Source: Bradyrhizobium cosmicum | GTDB taxonomy: Bacteria; Pseudomonadota; Alphaproteobacteria; Rhizobiales; Xanthobacteraceae | NCBI RefSeq assembly: GCF_007290395.2 | Contig: NZ_CP041656.2 | Location: 4,774,001 to 4,838,000 of the forward strand | DNA: 64,000 nt | Direction: 5' to 3' | In this document: piece by piece, positions 27,398 through 35,567 of the stretch | Layout: each line of letters begins with the position of its first letter | Numbering within the stretch: the first letter of the stretch is position 1 | Made by a program: the position numbers and the translations under genes | Notes under the pieces: generated by a model | Told to the model about the DNA's origin: nothing | The model's input: the letters and a program-made list of their open reading frames with translations, nothing else | Databases searched by the model: none

Positions 27398-29137
27398 TCA
27401 GTAATTGTTCGCGACCGCCTTGACCAATCCACGATAGCTGTGCGGCATGCGCATCGACACCAGATCCTTTCGCCGCACGACGTTGGTCGGATAGACGCTG
27501 TCGAGATTGGTGGTGTCAACCAGCTCGGTTGCAAGGCCCGTGCCGCCGGCCGCGATCGCCTCCCGCCGCGGGAACGCGAACGTGTCGGGGCCGAACACCC
27601 CGCTCAGCCCGGGATAACCGCGCTCGGGATCGACGACATTGGCGAAGGCGAAGAACAGGTTGTTTTCGCCGGCGCGAACCCGGAAATGATGCCAGTGATG
27701 TGGATCCGGCCCGGTCGGAATCGGTGCCGGCTGATCGACCTGCGTGCCGGCATGCGACGAACTGAAGCGCCCCTTGATCGCGGCGGGGCACGCGATGAGA
27801 TCGCAGCCGCGCAACGCCAGCACCCGCCCCGCCTCCGGGAACGACGCATCATGACCGATCAGCAGCCCAATCCGGCCGATCGGGGTGTCGACGACGGTCC
27901 AGCCGTCACCGGCGGTGGCCCAGCTGCGCTCGTCGGCGGTGAGATGCGTCTTGCGATACACCGAGATGCTACTGTCGGGCGCGACGAGGCAGGCGCTGTT
28001 GTAGAACAGATCGCCGTCACGCTCGGCGAGGCCGCAGACGAGGTAGAGCCCGAGCTCGCCTGCAATCCTGCCGAGGCTGTCGGTCGCCGGCCCCGGGATC
28101 GGTTGCGCCGATCTCGCGGGATCGGCCAGTCCCGTCAGCGCGAGTTCCGGAAAGACCACCAGCTCCGCGCCCTCGTCCCTGGCCTTGCGCGCGAGCGCTG
28201 CGATCTCGCCAAGGTTTTGGCTGACGTCATCGCGAGGTGAAAATTGCGCGACGCTGACTTGCGATGTCTTGCCCGTCGGCCACGGCTCGCGGCCATAGAG
28301 CCCAAAGAAATCACGCGGATTCCAGCTGAACGTATCGGTGAGCAGTTCAGGATAAAGCTCCGGCCGACGCTGTGCGAACACCGTCTCGCCGAGCACGCGG
28401 CGCGCGCGGGCTGCGTCAAGATCGATCTCCGACATCAGCACACCGTCGCCCTTGTCGAGCACGGCCGTCACCTGCCCATCCGGCGCGATCACGCAGCTGC
28501 CGCCGCTGAACTGCACGGAGCGCTCCAGACCCCATCGATTGCTCTCGATGACGTAGCAGCCGTTCTCGAAGGCGCGGCTGATCCAGTATGGCGCCGGCGT
28601 GCGCTCCGCCAGCCAGTTCGAGATGTGGCAGATGACGTCCGCGCCGCCGAGCGCCATTAACCGCGCGGTCTCGACGAAATGGATATCCATGCAGATCAGC
28701 AGCGCGATCCGCCCGATCGGCGTCTCGAACACCTGGTTGTGCAGATCGCCCGCCGCCGCCCATTTCGGCTCGGAGATATAGGGATGCGTCTTGCGATGGC
28801 AGCCGACGATGCCGTCGGGCCCGATCAGGACGGCCGAGTTGAAGTAGATACCGTCTTCGTCGACCTCCGGCATGCCGACCACGATGTAACAGCCGTGCTT
28901 GCGCGCCAGCGCCGCAAAGCTATTCGTGGTCGGCCCCGGGATCGTCTCGACAAAGGGGGCGACCTCTGCACGGTCGAACCAGCAATAGCCGGTCGTTCCC
29001 ATTTCCGGCGTGACGATCAGCCTGGCACCGGCCGCCGCCGCCTGCTCGCAGAGCTCGAGCAGGCGCGCGATGTTGCGCTCCTTCTCGAACATGGTCGGCT
29101 CGAACTGGATGGCGGCGACCTTGTGCTTGGTGGACAT
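27398..29137 (-). CDS. Tandem nitrilase-superfamily (carbon-nitrogen hydrolase) protein with one inactive-looking domain
   Basis: A 579-residue protein made of two CN-hydrolase domains in one chain. Domain 1 has the full Glu-Lys-Cys triad: Glu45 (TPEMGTTGY), Lys116 (CHRKTHPY) and Cys149 (LLICMDIHF). Domain 2 keeps Glu331 (FPELALTGL) and Lys396 (YRKTHLT) but has Gly428 (LLIGHDASF) where the nucleophile Cys should be, so it is probably not catalytic. It lies between acetamidase and an SDR in the amide operon, pointing to an amidase, nitrilase or carbamoylase role. ATG 29137 chosen; upstream residues look non-coding. Confidence 0.87.
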   Translation of the reverse strand: MSTKHKVAAIQFEPTMFEKERNIARLLELCEQAAAAGARLIVTPEMGTTGYCWFDRAEVAPFVETIPGPTTNSFAALARKHGCYIVVGMPEVDEDGIYFNSAVLIGPDGIVGCHRKTHPYISEPKWAAAGDLHNQVFETPIGRIALLICMDIHFVETARLMALGGADVICHISNWLAERTPAPYWISRAFENGCYVIESNRWGLERSVQFSGGSCVIAPDGQVTAVLDKGDGVLMSEIDLDAARARRVLGETVFAQRRPELYPELLTDTFSWNPRDFFGLYGREPWPTGKTSQVSVAQFSPRDDVSQNLGEIAALARKARDEGAELVVFPELALTGLADPARSAQPIPGPATDSLGRIAGELGLYLVCGLAERDGDLFYNSACLVAPDSSISVYRKTHLTADERSWATAGDGWTVVDTPIGRIGLLIGHDASFPEAGRVLALRGCDLIACPAAIKGRFSSSHAGTQVDQPAPIPTGPDPHHWHHFRVRAGENNLFFAFANVVDPERGYPGLSGVFGPDTFAFPRREAIAAGGTGLATELVDTTNLDSVYPTNVVRRKDLVSMRMPHSYRGLVKAVANNY

Positions 29138-29150
29138 GATCCGGCTGGCC

Positions 29151-30140
29151 TCAAACGAGATAGGACTTCTTGATGGAGGCACCGAGCGTATATTTCGGGT
29201 CCACCATGTTGCCGACCCGCATCCGTCCGGCCTGGGTCAGCAGCATATAGGCGTCGATCTCATCGAAGCCGTAATCGGCCGCCATCCAGCGGCAGAGTTC
29301 GCGATAGGCGATGCGTGCCGCATCCTCCATCGGCCGTGCCGAACCGATCGTCATGATGAAATCCTTGGTCTCGAGCCGCGGCCAGGCGATGGTCCAGTTC
29401 TTGATCAGGTCGATCTGCACCGTGGTCACGGTCGGATGCTCGATGGCGACGCCGCAGAGCTCGCCGTCACCCTGCGCGGCGTGGCAGTCGCCAAGATAGA
29501 GCAGCGCGCCCTTGGTGTTGACCGGCAGGTAGATGACGGCGCCGACGCCGACATCCGGAAGGTCCATGTTGCCGCCGTAATAGTCGGGAACGAGCGATGA
29601 GATCGCCTCGATCTCCGGCGAGGTGCCGATGGTGCCGATGAAGGGCTCATAGGGCAGCGTGATCTTGTCGTTCCACTTCGTGCCCGTCTTGGCGTCGATC
29701 TCGAGCTTCTTGACGCGCTCGGGCAGTGCGGGATTGAGCAGCGCCGTATTCCCCGTGCTGACCAGGCCGCCGAAATCCGGCATGATCACGGTGGTGCCGC
29801 GCGGCTGCGGCCCTCGCGGCACGATGCTCTCGATGTAGACCGCGAGCGTGTCGCCCTTCTCCGCGCCGTTGACGTGGATCGGACCGTTCTGCGGATTGAG
29901 GAACGGGAAGTTGAGAATTTTCGACGGGCTGTCGGTCTCGTGCTTGATCGCGCCTTCGAACGCGTCGTGGGTCTCAGCGGAGACGACCGCGCCGGGATCG
30001 ACGGTCAGCACCGAATCCACATAGGGCCCGTACACATAGTGGTACTTGCCCTGCTCGCTTTCCGTGATCGTGTATTCCTTGCCGCGCGCGCCCTTGGCGA
30101 CGCCTTTGCGTGCCATGATCGACTCGTTTTGCCAGGCCAT
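29151..30140 (-). CDS. Acetamidase/formamidase family protein
   Basis: A 329-residue member of the FmdA/AmdA family, which hydrolyses formamide, acetamide or similar short amides to ammonium and acid in the cytoplasm. Typical blocks are NGPIHVNGAEKGDTLAVYIESIVPRG, TVIMPDFGGL, the metal-binding-like LYLGDCHAAQGDGELCG, and DEIDAYMLLTQAGRMRVGNMVDPKYT. ATG 30140 or 30116 (MARKG) are both possible. It is directly downstream of the ABC importer genes and 14 bases before the twin nitrilase gene. Confidence 0.9.
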   Translation of the reverse strand: MAWQNESIMARKGVAKGARGKEYTITESEQGKYHYVYGPYVDSVLTVDPGAVVSAETHDAFEGAIKHETDSPSKILNFPFLNPQNGPIHVNGAEKGDTLAVYIESIVPRGPQPRGTTVIMPDFGGLVSTGNTALLNPALPERVKKLEIDAKTGTKWNDKITLPYEPFIGTIGTSPEIEAISSLVPDYYGGNMDLPDVGVGAVIYLPVNTKGALLYLGDCHAAQGDGELCGVAIEHPTVTTVQIDLIKNWTIAWPRLETKDFIMTIGSARPMEDAARIAYRELCRWMAADYGFDEIDAYMLLTQAGRMRVGNMVDPKYTLGASIKKSYLV

Positions 30141-30164
30141 TGCTGTTCTCCTTGGTTGGACTGT

Positions 30165-30893
30165 CTAGACCGCGAGGTGCCGGCGCATCTCCGCCACGTC
30201 GTCGAGCGCCGAACGGTCGAGACTTGCGACGATGCGGCCCTTGTCCATGACGTAGCAGCGCTGCGCCATAGCGCGGATCATGTCGAGATTCTGCTCGACC
30301 AGGATGATGGTCACGCCGGTCTTGCGGTTGAGCTCGACCATGTTGCGCGCGATGTCCTGGACGATGTTGGGCTGAATGCCCTCGGACGGCTCGTCCAGCA
30401 GGATCAGGCTCGGATCGGCTATCAGGACCCGTCCGATCGCCAGCTGCTGCTGCTGGCCTCCGGACATGGTGCCGGCACGCTGTTGCCAGCGCTCTTCGAG
30501 AATGGGAAAGGCCTCCACGATCTTGCGCCGGCCCGCCTCGGGGATGCCGCCGCCCTTGATTGCGGCACCGACGGCGACGTTCTCGCCGACGGTCAGGCGC
30601 GGAAAGACGTCGCGGCCCTGCGGCACATAGCCCATGCCGAGCCGCGCCCGCTTGTGCGCCGGCAGCGATTCCACGGCCTCGCCGCGATAGACAATCGAGC
30701 CGCTCATCGCCGGCACGAGCCCGATCAGGCTCTTCATTAACGTCGATTTGCCGACGCCGTTGCGCCCGATGACGGCGACGATCTCGCCTTCCCGCACCTC
30801 GATCTCGAGGCCCTGGAGCACCGGCTTGCCGCCATAGCCGGCCCGCAAGCCCAGCGTCGAGAGGATCACTTCCTTGCGCGGCATATCAAGCAT
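30165..30893 (-). CDS. Amide/urea-type ABC transporter ATPase (UrtE/LivF-like)
   Basis: A 242-residue ABC ATPase with GRNGVGKSTLMKSLIG (Walker A), TMSGGQQQQLAIGRVL (signature) and LILLDEPSEGIQPNIV (Walker B). Of the branched-chain/urea subfamilies, the SEGIQP form points to UrtE. It pairs with the UrtD-like ATPase; its ATG at 30893 overlaps that gene's end by eight bases. The importer probably brings in short amides or urea. Confidence 0.9.
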   Translation of the reverse strand: MLDMPRKEVILSTLGLRAGYGGKPVLQGLEIEVREGEIVAVIGRNGVGKSTLMKSLIGLVPAMSGSIVYRGEAVESLPAHKRARLGMGYVPQGRDVFPRLTVGENVAVGAAIKGGGIPEAGRRKIVEAFPILEERWQQRAGTMSGGQQQQLAIGRVLIADPSLILLDEPSEGIQPNIVQDIARNMVELNRKTGVTIILVEQNLDMIRAMAQRCYVMDKGRIVASLDRSALDDVAEMRRHLAV

Positions 30894-31602
30894 GGGCCTG
30901 CCCCAGATAGATCGCTGCCACGCGCTCATCGGCCACGATCTCGTCGATCGAGCCCTGCGCGAACACTTGGCCGAGATGCAGCACCGTTACGCGCTGGGCG
31001 ACCTGCCGCACGAACGCCATGTCGTGCTCGATCGCCAGCACGGTCATGCCGCCGGCATTGAGCCGCTGCACCATTTCGCCGGTCATGTGGGTTTCCTCCG
31101 GCGACATGCCCGCGGTGGGCTCGTCGAGCAGCAGGAGGCGCGGCTTCAGGCTGATCGCCATGCCGATCTCCAGCCATTGTTTCTGGCCGTGGCTGAGATT
31201 GCCCGCGGTCTGCGCCTGCTCGGATTCAAGGCCGAGGAAGCCGAGCAGCCGATCGATCTCAGCTTCGAGCTCGGCGCCGCGATGCCGGATCTGCAGGGCG
31301 ATCTCGAGGTTCTGGCGGACGGACAGGCCCTTGAAGACGCCCGGCACCTGGAACTTGACCGACAGGCCGCGGTGAATCCGCGCAAAGGATTTCAGCGCGG
31401 TGATGTTCTCTCCCGCAAAGACGATCTCGCCGCTGCCGGGGTGATACTCACCGAGGATCAGGCGAAACAGCGTGCTCTTGCCGGCACCGTTCGGCCCGAT
31501 CAGGCAATGGATCTCGCCGGGCTCGAGCGTCAGGTTCACGCCGTTGGTGACGTGCAGGCCGCCAAAATGCTTGTTCAGTTCGCGCAGCTCGAGCAGCGAC
31601 AT
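30886..31602 (-). CDS. Amide/urea-type ABC transporter ATPase (UrtD/LivG-like)
   Basis: A 238-residue ATPase with GPNGAGKSTLFRLILGEYHPGSGEI (Walker A region), NLSHGQKQWLEIGMAI (signature; the SHGQ form is typical of UrtD) and LLLLDEPTAGMSPEE (Walker B). ATG 31602 (MSLLELRELN) overlaps the stop of the permease gene by one base pattern ATGA, showing tight coupling. The longer frame to 31887 is rejected because it overlaps the permease. Confidence 0.92.
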   Translation of the reverse strand: MSLLELRELNKHFGGLHVTNGVNLTLEPGEIHCLIGPNGAGKSTLFRLILGEYHPGSGEIVFAGENITALKSFARIHRGLSVKFQVPGVFKGLSVRQNLEIALQIRHRGAELEAEIDRLLGFLGLESEQAQTAGNLSHGQKQWLEIGMAISLKPRLLLLDEPTAGMSPEETHMTGEMVQRLNAGGMTVLAIEHDMAFVRQVAQRVTVLHLGQVFAQGSIDEIVADERVAAIYLGQAHA

Positions 31603-32666
31603 CAGCCGGCCCTCTGCGTGAGGCGCGCTGCGAGCCGCCCGAGCCAGTTCATCGCGCCGAGCACGAGGCCGTTCGGAGCGATCAGGACTGTGAGCACGAG
31701 CAGGACGCCCATGAAGACGAGCGCGTACTGGCTGCCATAGATCGTCAGCGCCTGGAACGCCGCGAGCACCACCAGCGTGCCCACCACGGTCGAGGTCAGG
31801 TCGCTGCGGCCGCCGACCGCGACCCAGATCAGCGGCAGCGCCGCCGCCGTCATGCCCATGCTCGACGGCGTGATGTATTGGCCCCACGCCGTGTAGAGCA
31901 CGCCCGATATCCCCGCGAGCGCGGCGCCGATGACGAAGGTGATGAGCTGGTATTTGCGGATGTCGTAGCCCAGCATCTCCGCCCTTTCAGGGTTCTCGCG
32001 GATGGCGACGATGACGTTGCCGAACGACGAGTTCATCAGGATGCGCAGGGCCAGATAGACGAAGACCAGGAGCCCGAGTACGAAATAGTAGAGCCCGACA
32101 TCGGCGAACAGCACGATCGGCTCCCCCGGCCAGGGGATGGTGAGCGGCGGCATGGCGCTCATGCCGTTGAAGCCGTTGAGCCTCGCGCTGCCGATGTGCC
32201 ATTCCGGCCCCGCGGTCTGCGCCATGAAGCGCTCCAGCATCAGCGTCACGGCGAGCGTGACGATGCCGAGAAACACACCAGCGATGCGGCCGAAGAACAT
32301 GAAATAGCCGAGCAGGACCGCGAACAGCGCCGCGATTGCGATTGCAGCGACAAACGCGACCAGCGTGAAGCCATAGGCCGAGCCGAAATTGAGGGTGAGA
32401 ACCCCGTAGCCATAGCCGGCGATGCCGAAGAACGCGGTCTGGCCGAACGACAGCGAGCCGCCATAGCCCCAGATCAGGCACAGGCTGAGAGCGATGAAGA
32501 CCCAGACAAAGAAGTAGACGGTATTGCCGACCGTGTAGCCGTCGCTGAACAGCGGATAGGCGAGCGCGATCGCAAGCACGATGGCAAACAGGCCCCAGAA
32601 GGCCCGACCACGACCGACGGTCTGCGGGCCTTCAAGACGGCGAAAAAAGGAAACGAGAGCAGTCAC
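31602..32666 (-). CDS. Amide/urea-type ABC transporter permease (UrtC/LivM-like)
   Basis: A 354-residue inner-membrane permease with about nine to ten hydrophobic helices. The LivM/UrtC core is visible: WGYGGSLSFGQTAFFGIAGYGYG, and the coupling-helix region NPERAEMLGYDIRKYQLITFVIGAALAGISG. It forms the channel with the UrtB-like permease encoded 16 bases upstream. Confidence 0.93.
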   Translation of the reverse strand: MTALVSFFRRLEGPQTVGRGRAFWGLFAIVLAIALAYPLFSDGYTVGNTVYFFVWVFIALSLCLIWGYGGSLSFGQTAFFGIAGYGYGVLTLNFGSAYGFTLVAFVAAIAIAALFAVLLGYFMFFGRIAGVFLGIVTLAVTLMLERFMAQTAGPEWHIGSARLNGFNGMSAMPPLTIPWPGEPIVLFADVGLYYFVLGLLVFVYLALRILMNSSFGNVIVAIRENPERAEMLGYDIRKYQLITFVIGAALAGISGVLYTAWGQYITPSSMGMTAAALPLIWVAVGGRSDLTSTVVGTLVVLAAFQALTIYGSQYALVFMGVLLVLTVLIAPNGLVLGAMNWLGRLAARLTQRAG

Positions 32667-32681
32667 GACGCCATCACTCCG

Positions 32682-33554
32682 TCAGGTGCGTTCGCGCAGC
32701 ACGAAGCCGGAGATGCCCTTCGGCAGCACCCGGACCACGATGATGACGGCGACCAGCAGGCCGATCTGGCCGAACAACTGTCCCTGCCAGGACGTCATCC
32801 CCGACTTCACGATCGCGAGCAGGCCGCCGGCAGGCGCGGTACCGAGGAAAACGTCGGCGCCGCCGATCACGACCGTGACGAACGCCTCCATGATGAAGGT
32901 CGCCCCCATGGTCGGCACCAGCGTCATGGTCGGCGCATAGAGGCCGCCGGCAAGGCCGGCGAGCCCCGCGCCGCAGGCGAAGGTCAGGCTGTAGATCAGC
33001 CGCGTATCGACGCCGAGGGCCGCCGCCATGTGCGGCACCTGGATGGTGGCGCGCGCCAGCACGCCGAAGCGGGTCCAGTTGAACAGCGCATAGAGCGCGG
33101 CGAGCACGCCGAGCGCGGAGCAAAACAGCACGATGCGGTAAATCGAATAGGAGTAGTCGCCGACCTGGAAACTGCCGAACGGCGTGCCGACCCCCGCCAT
33201 CGTCGAGCCGACCATGATCAGCGTGCCCTGCGTCGCGATCAGGCTGAGCCCCCAGGTTGCGACGATGGTGTCGAGCGGCCGATCGTAGAGATGGCGGATC
33301 ACCGCGAGCTCGACAAGCACGCCGACCAGTGCGGACACGATCGTCCCCGCCAGGATACCGAGCGGGAGCGGCAAACCGGCATGCACGGTCGCCGCGGTGA
33401 CATAGGCACCGCACATGATGAACTCGCCATGGGCCAGATTGATTACACCCATCATGCCGAAGATCACCGCGAGCCCGCAGGCCGAGAGCACCAGGAACGC
33501 GAAGGCGTCACCGAATTGATAAAGTGCCGAAAAGACGTGGGTCGCGATGTCCAT
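32682..33554 (-). CDS. Amide/urea-type ABC transporter permease (UrtB/LivH-like)
   Basis: A 290-residue permease with about eight helices; landmarks are GLAVIFGMMGVINLAHGEFIMCGAYV near the N-terminus and GVDTRLIYSLTFACGAGLAGLAGGLYAP in the second half, both typical of LivH/UrtB. It follows the binding-protein gene after a 93-base gap with a strong hairpin. No long N-terminal periplasmic domain is present, unlike many true UrtB proteins, which fits an amide rather than a urea importer. Confidence 0.92.
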   Translation of the reverse strand: MDIATHVFSALYQFGDAFAFLVLSACGLAVIFGMMGVINLAHGEFIMCGAYVTAATVHAGLPLPLGILAGTIVSALVGVLVELAVIRHLYDRPLDTIVATWGLSLIATQGTLIMVGSTMAGVGTPFGSFQVGDYSYSIYRIVLFCSALGVLAALYALFNWTRFGVLARATIQVPHMAAALGVDTRLIYSLTFACGAGLAGLAGGLYAPTMTLVPTMGATFIMEAFVTVVIGGADVFLGTAPAGGLLAIVKSGMTSWQGQLFGQIGLLVAVIIVVRVLPKGISGFVLRERT

Positions 33555-33604
33555 GAACCAACCAAATCGATAAGAGGGACGACGTTGCCGTCGCGGGTAA
33601 CCGT

Positions 33605-33638
33605 GGTCGCCCCGGCGCGCAGGTACGCCGGGGCGACC
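33605..33638 (-). terminator. Strong hairpin between binding-protein and permease genes
   Basis: A perfect 13-base stem (GGTCGCCCCGGCG with its complement) encloses an 8-base loop. It starts nine bases past the binding-protein stop on the minus strand. No T-run follows, so partial termination or protection of the upstream mRNA, giving more binding protein than permease, is more likely than full termination. Confidence 0.65.
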
Positions 33639-33647
33639 AGCCGCCGG

Positions 33648-34889
33648 TCAGGGTTTCGGCGGAGGATTCGACGGCGTGTACTGCGCCATCGGATCTTTCT
33701 TGGTCAGATCGCAGCCGGCTTCACCCAGCCAGTACGGCTTGATGTCCTCCCAGGTCTTCGGGAAGGAGATCGAATGATCAGCACCAACCTTGGCGAGATA
33801 GATCGTGTGCGACATGTGCTGGCTCTTCGGGTCGATGCAGACCTTGCCTTCCGGCGCGTCCATGCAGACGTCGCCCAACGCGATCACCTTGCGGATATCC
33901 TCGCGCTTGGTCGACTTCGCCCGCTCCACCATCTGCTTGTAGAGATAGACGGCGAGATAGGAGTTTTCCGCCTCCTGATTCACGTAGGGCTCGCTCGGGA
34001 ATTTGGCCTTGAACTTGGCGTAGAACTCCTTGCTCTTCGGCGAGTCGATCTCCTCGATGTAGTTGGTGGTGACGTACATGTCCTTCAGGCTCGGCGGCTT
34101 GAAGCGCTTGTGCTCGTAGCCCTGGCCGACGTTGACCGAGGAGGCCATCGGCAGGTTGACGTTGGCGGAGGCCGCCTGCTCATAGTAGGAAGCCTGCGCG
34201 GTGCCGACCAGCAGCGTGACCACGAAGTCCGGCTTGGCCTTCTGGATGTTCTGGATGCTCTGGGAGAACTGCGAGACGCCAAGCGGGATGAACTCCTCGC
34301 CGGCCATCTTGCCGCCGTTCTCCTTGACGATCTTGCGCACCCATTCCGCCGAGATCTGACCGAAATTGTAGTCGGCGGCGAGCGTGTAGACGTTCTTGCC
34401 GTACTTCTCCATCATGTAGGGAATGAGCGTGGAGAACTGCTGCTCCGGTACCGCGCCCGTTACGATCATGTGGCCGTCGCAGACCCCGCCTTCGTACTGG
34501 TTGTTGTAGAAGGCAAAGCCGTTGAACTGATCGACGATCGGCCGGTAAGCCTCGCGCGAGGCCGAGGAGAAGCCTGCGAACACCACGTCGACCTTGTCAC
34601 GCTGGAGCACGCGTCGCATGAATTCCTGGTAGCGGGTGTTGTCGGACTGCGTGTCGTAAGGAACGAGCTCCAGCGGCCGGCCCATGATGCCGCCCGCCTT
34701 GTTGATCTCCTCGGCGGCGAGCTGGATGGCGTGGACCTTGCCGATCGTGGCCGCGGCGAAGTCGCCGGACTGATCCTCCAGCACACCGAGCTTGATCGGG
34801 TTCTCCGCCGCGTATGCCGGGACTGATCCGAGGACAAGCGTCCCCGTGAGGGCTGCGGCACGCAGCCCCCGCAATACAGACTTGCTCAT
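33648..34889 (-). CDS. Amide/urea-type ABC transporter binding protein (FmdD/UrtA-like)
   Basis: A 413-residue periplasmic protein with a Sec signal (LRGLRAAALTGTLVLGSVPAYA, cut before AENP). The mature part begins IKLGVLEDQSGDFAAATIGKVHAIQLAAEEINKAGGIMGRPLELV, typical of Leu/Ile/Val-type binding proteins, and later has NNQYEGGVCDGHMIVTGAVPEQQ, resembling the amide-binding FmdD and UrtA groups. Cysteines near the end (GDVCMDAPEGKVCID, AGCDL) may form disulfides. It lies ten bases after the antiterminator gene. Confidence 0.92.
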   Translation of the reverse strand: MSKSVLRGLRAAALTGTLVLGSVPAYAAENPIKLGVLEDQSGDFAAATIGKVHAIQLAAEEINKAGGIMGRPLELVPYDTQSDNTRYQEFMRRVLQRDKVDVVFAGFSSASREAYRPIVDQFNGFAFYNNQYEGGVCDGHMIVTGAVPEQQFSTLIPYMMEKYGKNVYTLAADYNFGQISAEWVRKIVKENGGKMAGEEFIPLGVSQFSQSIQNIQKAKPDFVVTLLVGTAQASYYEQAASANVNLPMASSVNVGQGYEHKRFKPPSLKDMYVTTNYIEEIDSPKSKEFYAKFKAKFPSEPYVNQEAENSYLAVYLYKQMVERAKSTKREDIRKVIALGDVCMDAPEGKVCIDPKSQHMSHTIYLAKVGADHSISFPKTWEDIKPYWLGEAGCDLTKKDPMAQYTPSNPPPKP

Positions 34890-34899
34890 TTTGCTTCTC

Positions 34900-35565
34900 C
34901 TAGATGGCTTGCTTGTTGCCGCCTTGCAGCATGATGCCGGTCGTGCGGCCGGACGTATCGGGCGGCTTCGCCCGCTTGCTCAGGAACTCCTCGCAATAGA
35001 GTTCCATGTTCTGCCGCGCGCGCATGCTTTCGCGACGGAGCTGGGAATAGGCACCTTCCTCGTCGAGGCCGCCCTGCTGCATCAGCAGGACCACGGCCCG
35101 GATCACCGCGCGACGACCGCGGCGGCGTTCCTCGAGGTCCTGCAGGCGTTCGCTCATTTCGGCGCGCAGCAGGAACTGGTTGATGCCCATGAACAGGGAT
35201 GTGTAGACCGCACCGCCATGCACCGGCTTGCGCAGGAACGAGGTCGCACCGAGATTGACGAGCGCCTTCAGCCGGCTCGGCGCCTCGACGCCGACAAGGC
35301 CGATCACCGGCACCGGCGGCAGCCGCGAGGCGGGATGGACCTCGATGGCGACGGCGCCTTCGAGATCGCCGTCGACGAACAGAATGTCGCGGTCGGCCTG
35401 CAGGGTCGTCACGTCGATCTGCGCGCGGCCGTCGATGATTTCGGGGTATTCGGTGGAGACGCCAAGCTTGGCGAGCGTCGTTTCGAGCGTGCTCTCCCAT
35501 CCGCCTCGCCGTGTCACGACGATGGCGCGGCCGCCCTTGAAGTTCTGTAGCAGTCGAGAGCTCAT
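34900..35565 (-). CDS. amiR: AmiR-type ANTAR transcription antiterminator
   Basis: A 221-residue protein with an N-terminal pseudo-receiver domain (DILFVDGDLEGAVAIEV; SFLRKPV), a coiled-coil linker (LRAEMSERLQDLEERRRGRR) and a C-terminal ANTAR domain (AVIRAVVLLMQQGGLDEEGAYSQLRRESMRARQNMELYCEEFL). ANTAR proteins bind paired stem-loops in mRNA leaders and prevent termination. In the Pseudomonas amidase system AmiR is held inactive by AmiC until an amide binds. Here the stop of the amiC-like gene is two bases upstream, so the pair is made together. The likely RNA target lies upstream of amiC. Confidence 0.9.
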   Translation of the reverse strand: MSSRLLQNFKGGRAIVVTRRGGWESTLETTLAKLGVSTEYPEIIDGRAQIDVTTLQADRDILFVDGDLEGAVAIEVHPASRLPPVPVIGLVGVEAPSRLKALVNLGATSFLRKPVHGGAVYTSLFMGINQFLLRAEMSERLQDLEERRRGRRAVIRAVVLLMQQGGLDEEGAYSQLRRESMRARQNMELYCEEFLSKRAKPPDTSGRTTGIMLQGGNKQAI

Positions 35566-35567
35566 GA

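Noticed and set aside
31878..34826. 982-residue open frame on the plus strand
   Set aside because: It lies antisense to the two permease genes and the binding-protein gene. Its translation is Arg/Asp/His-rich without any domain, typical of shadow frames in GC-rich DNA.
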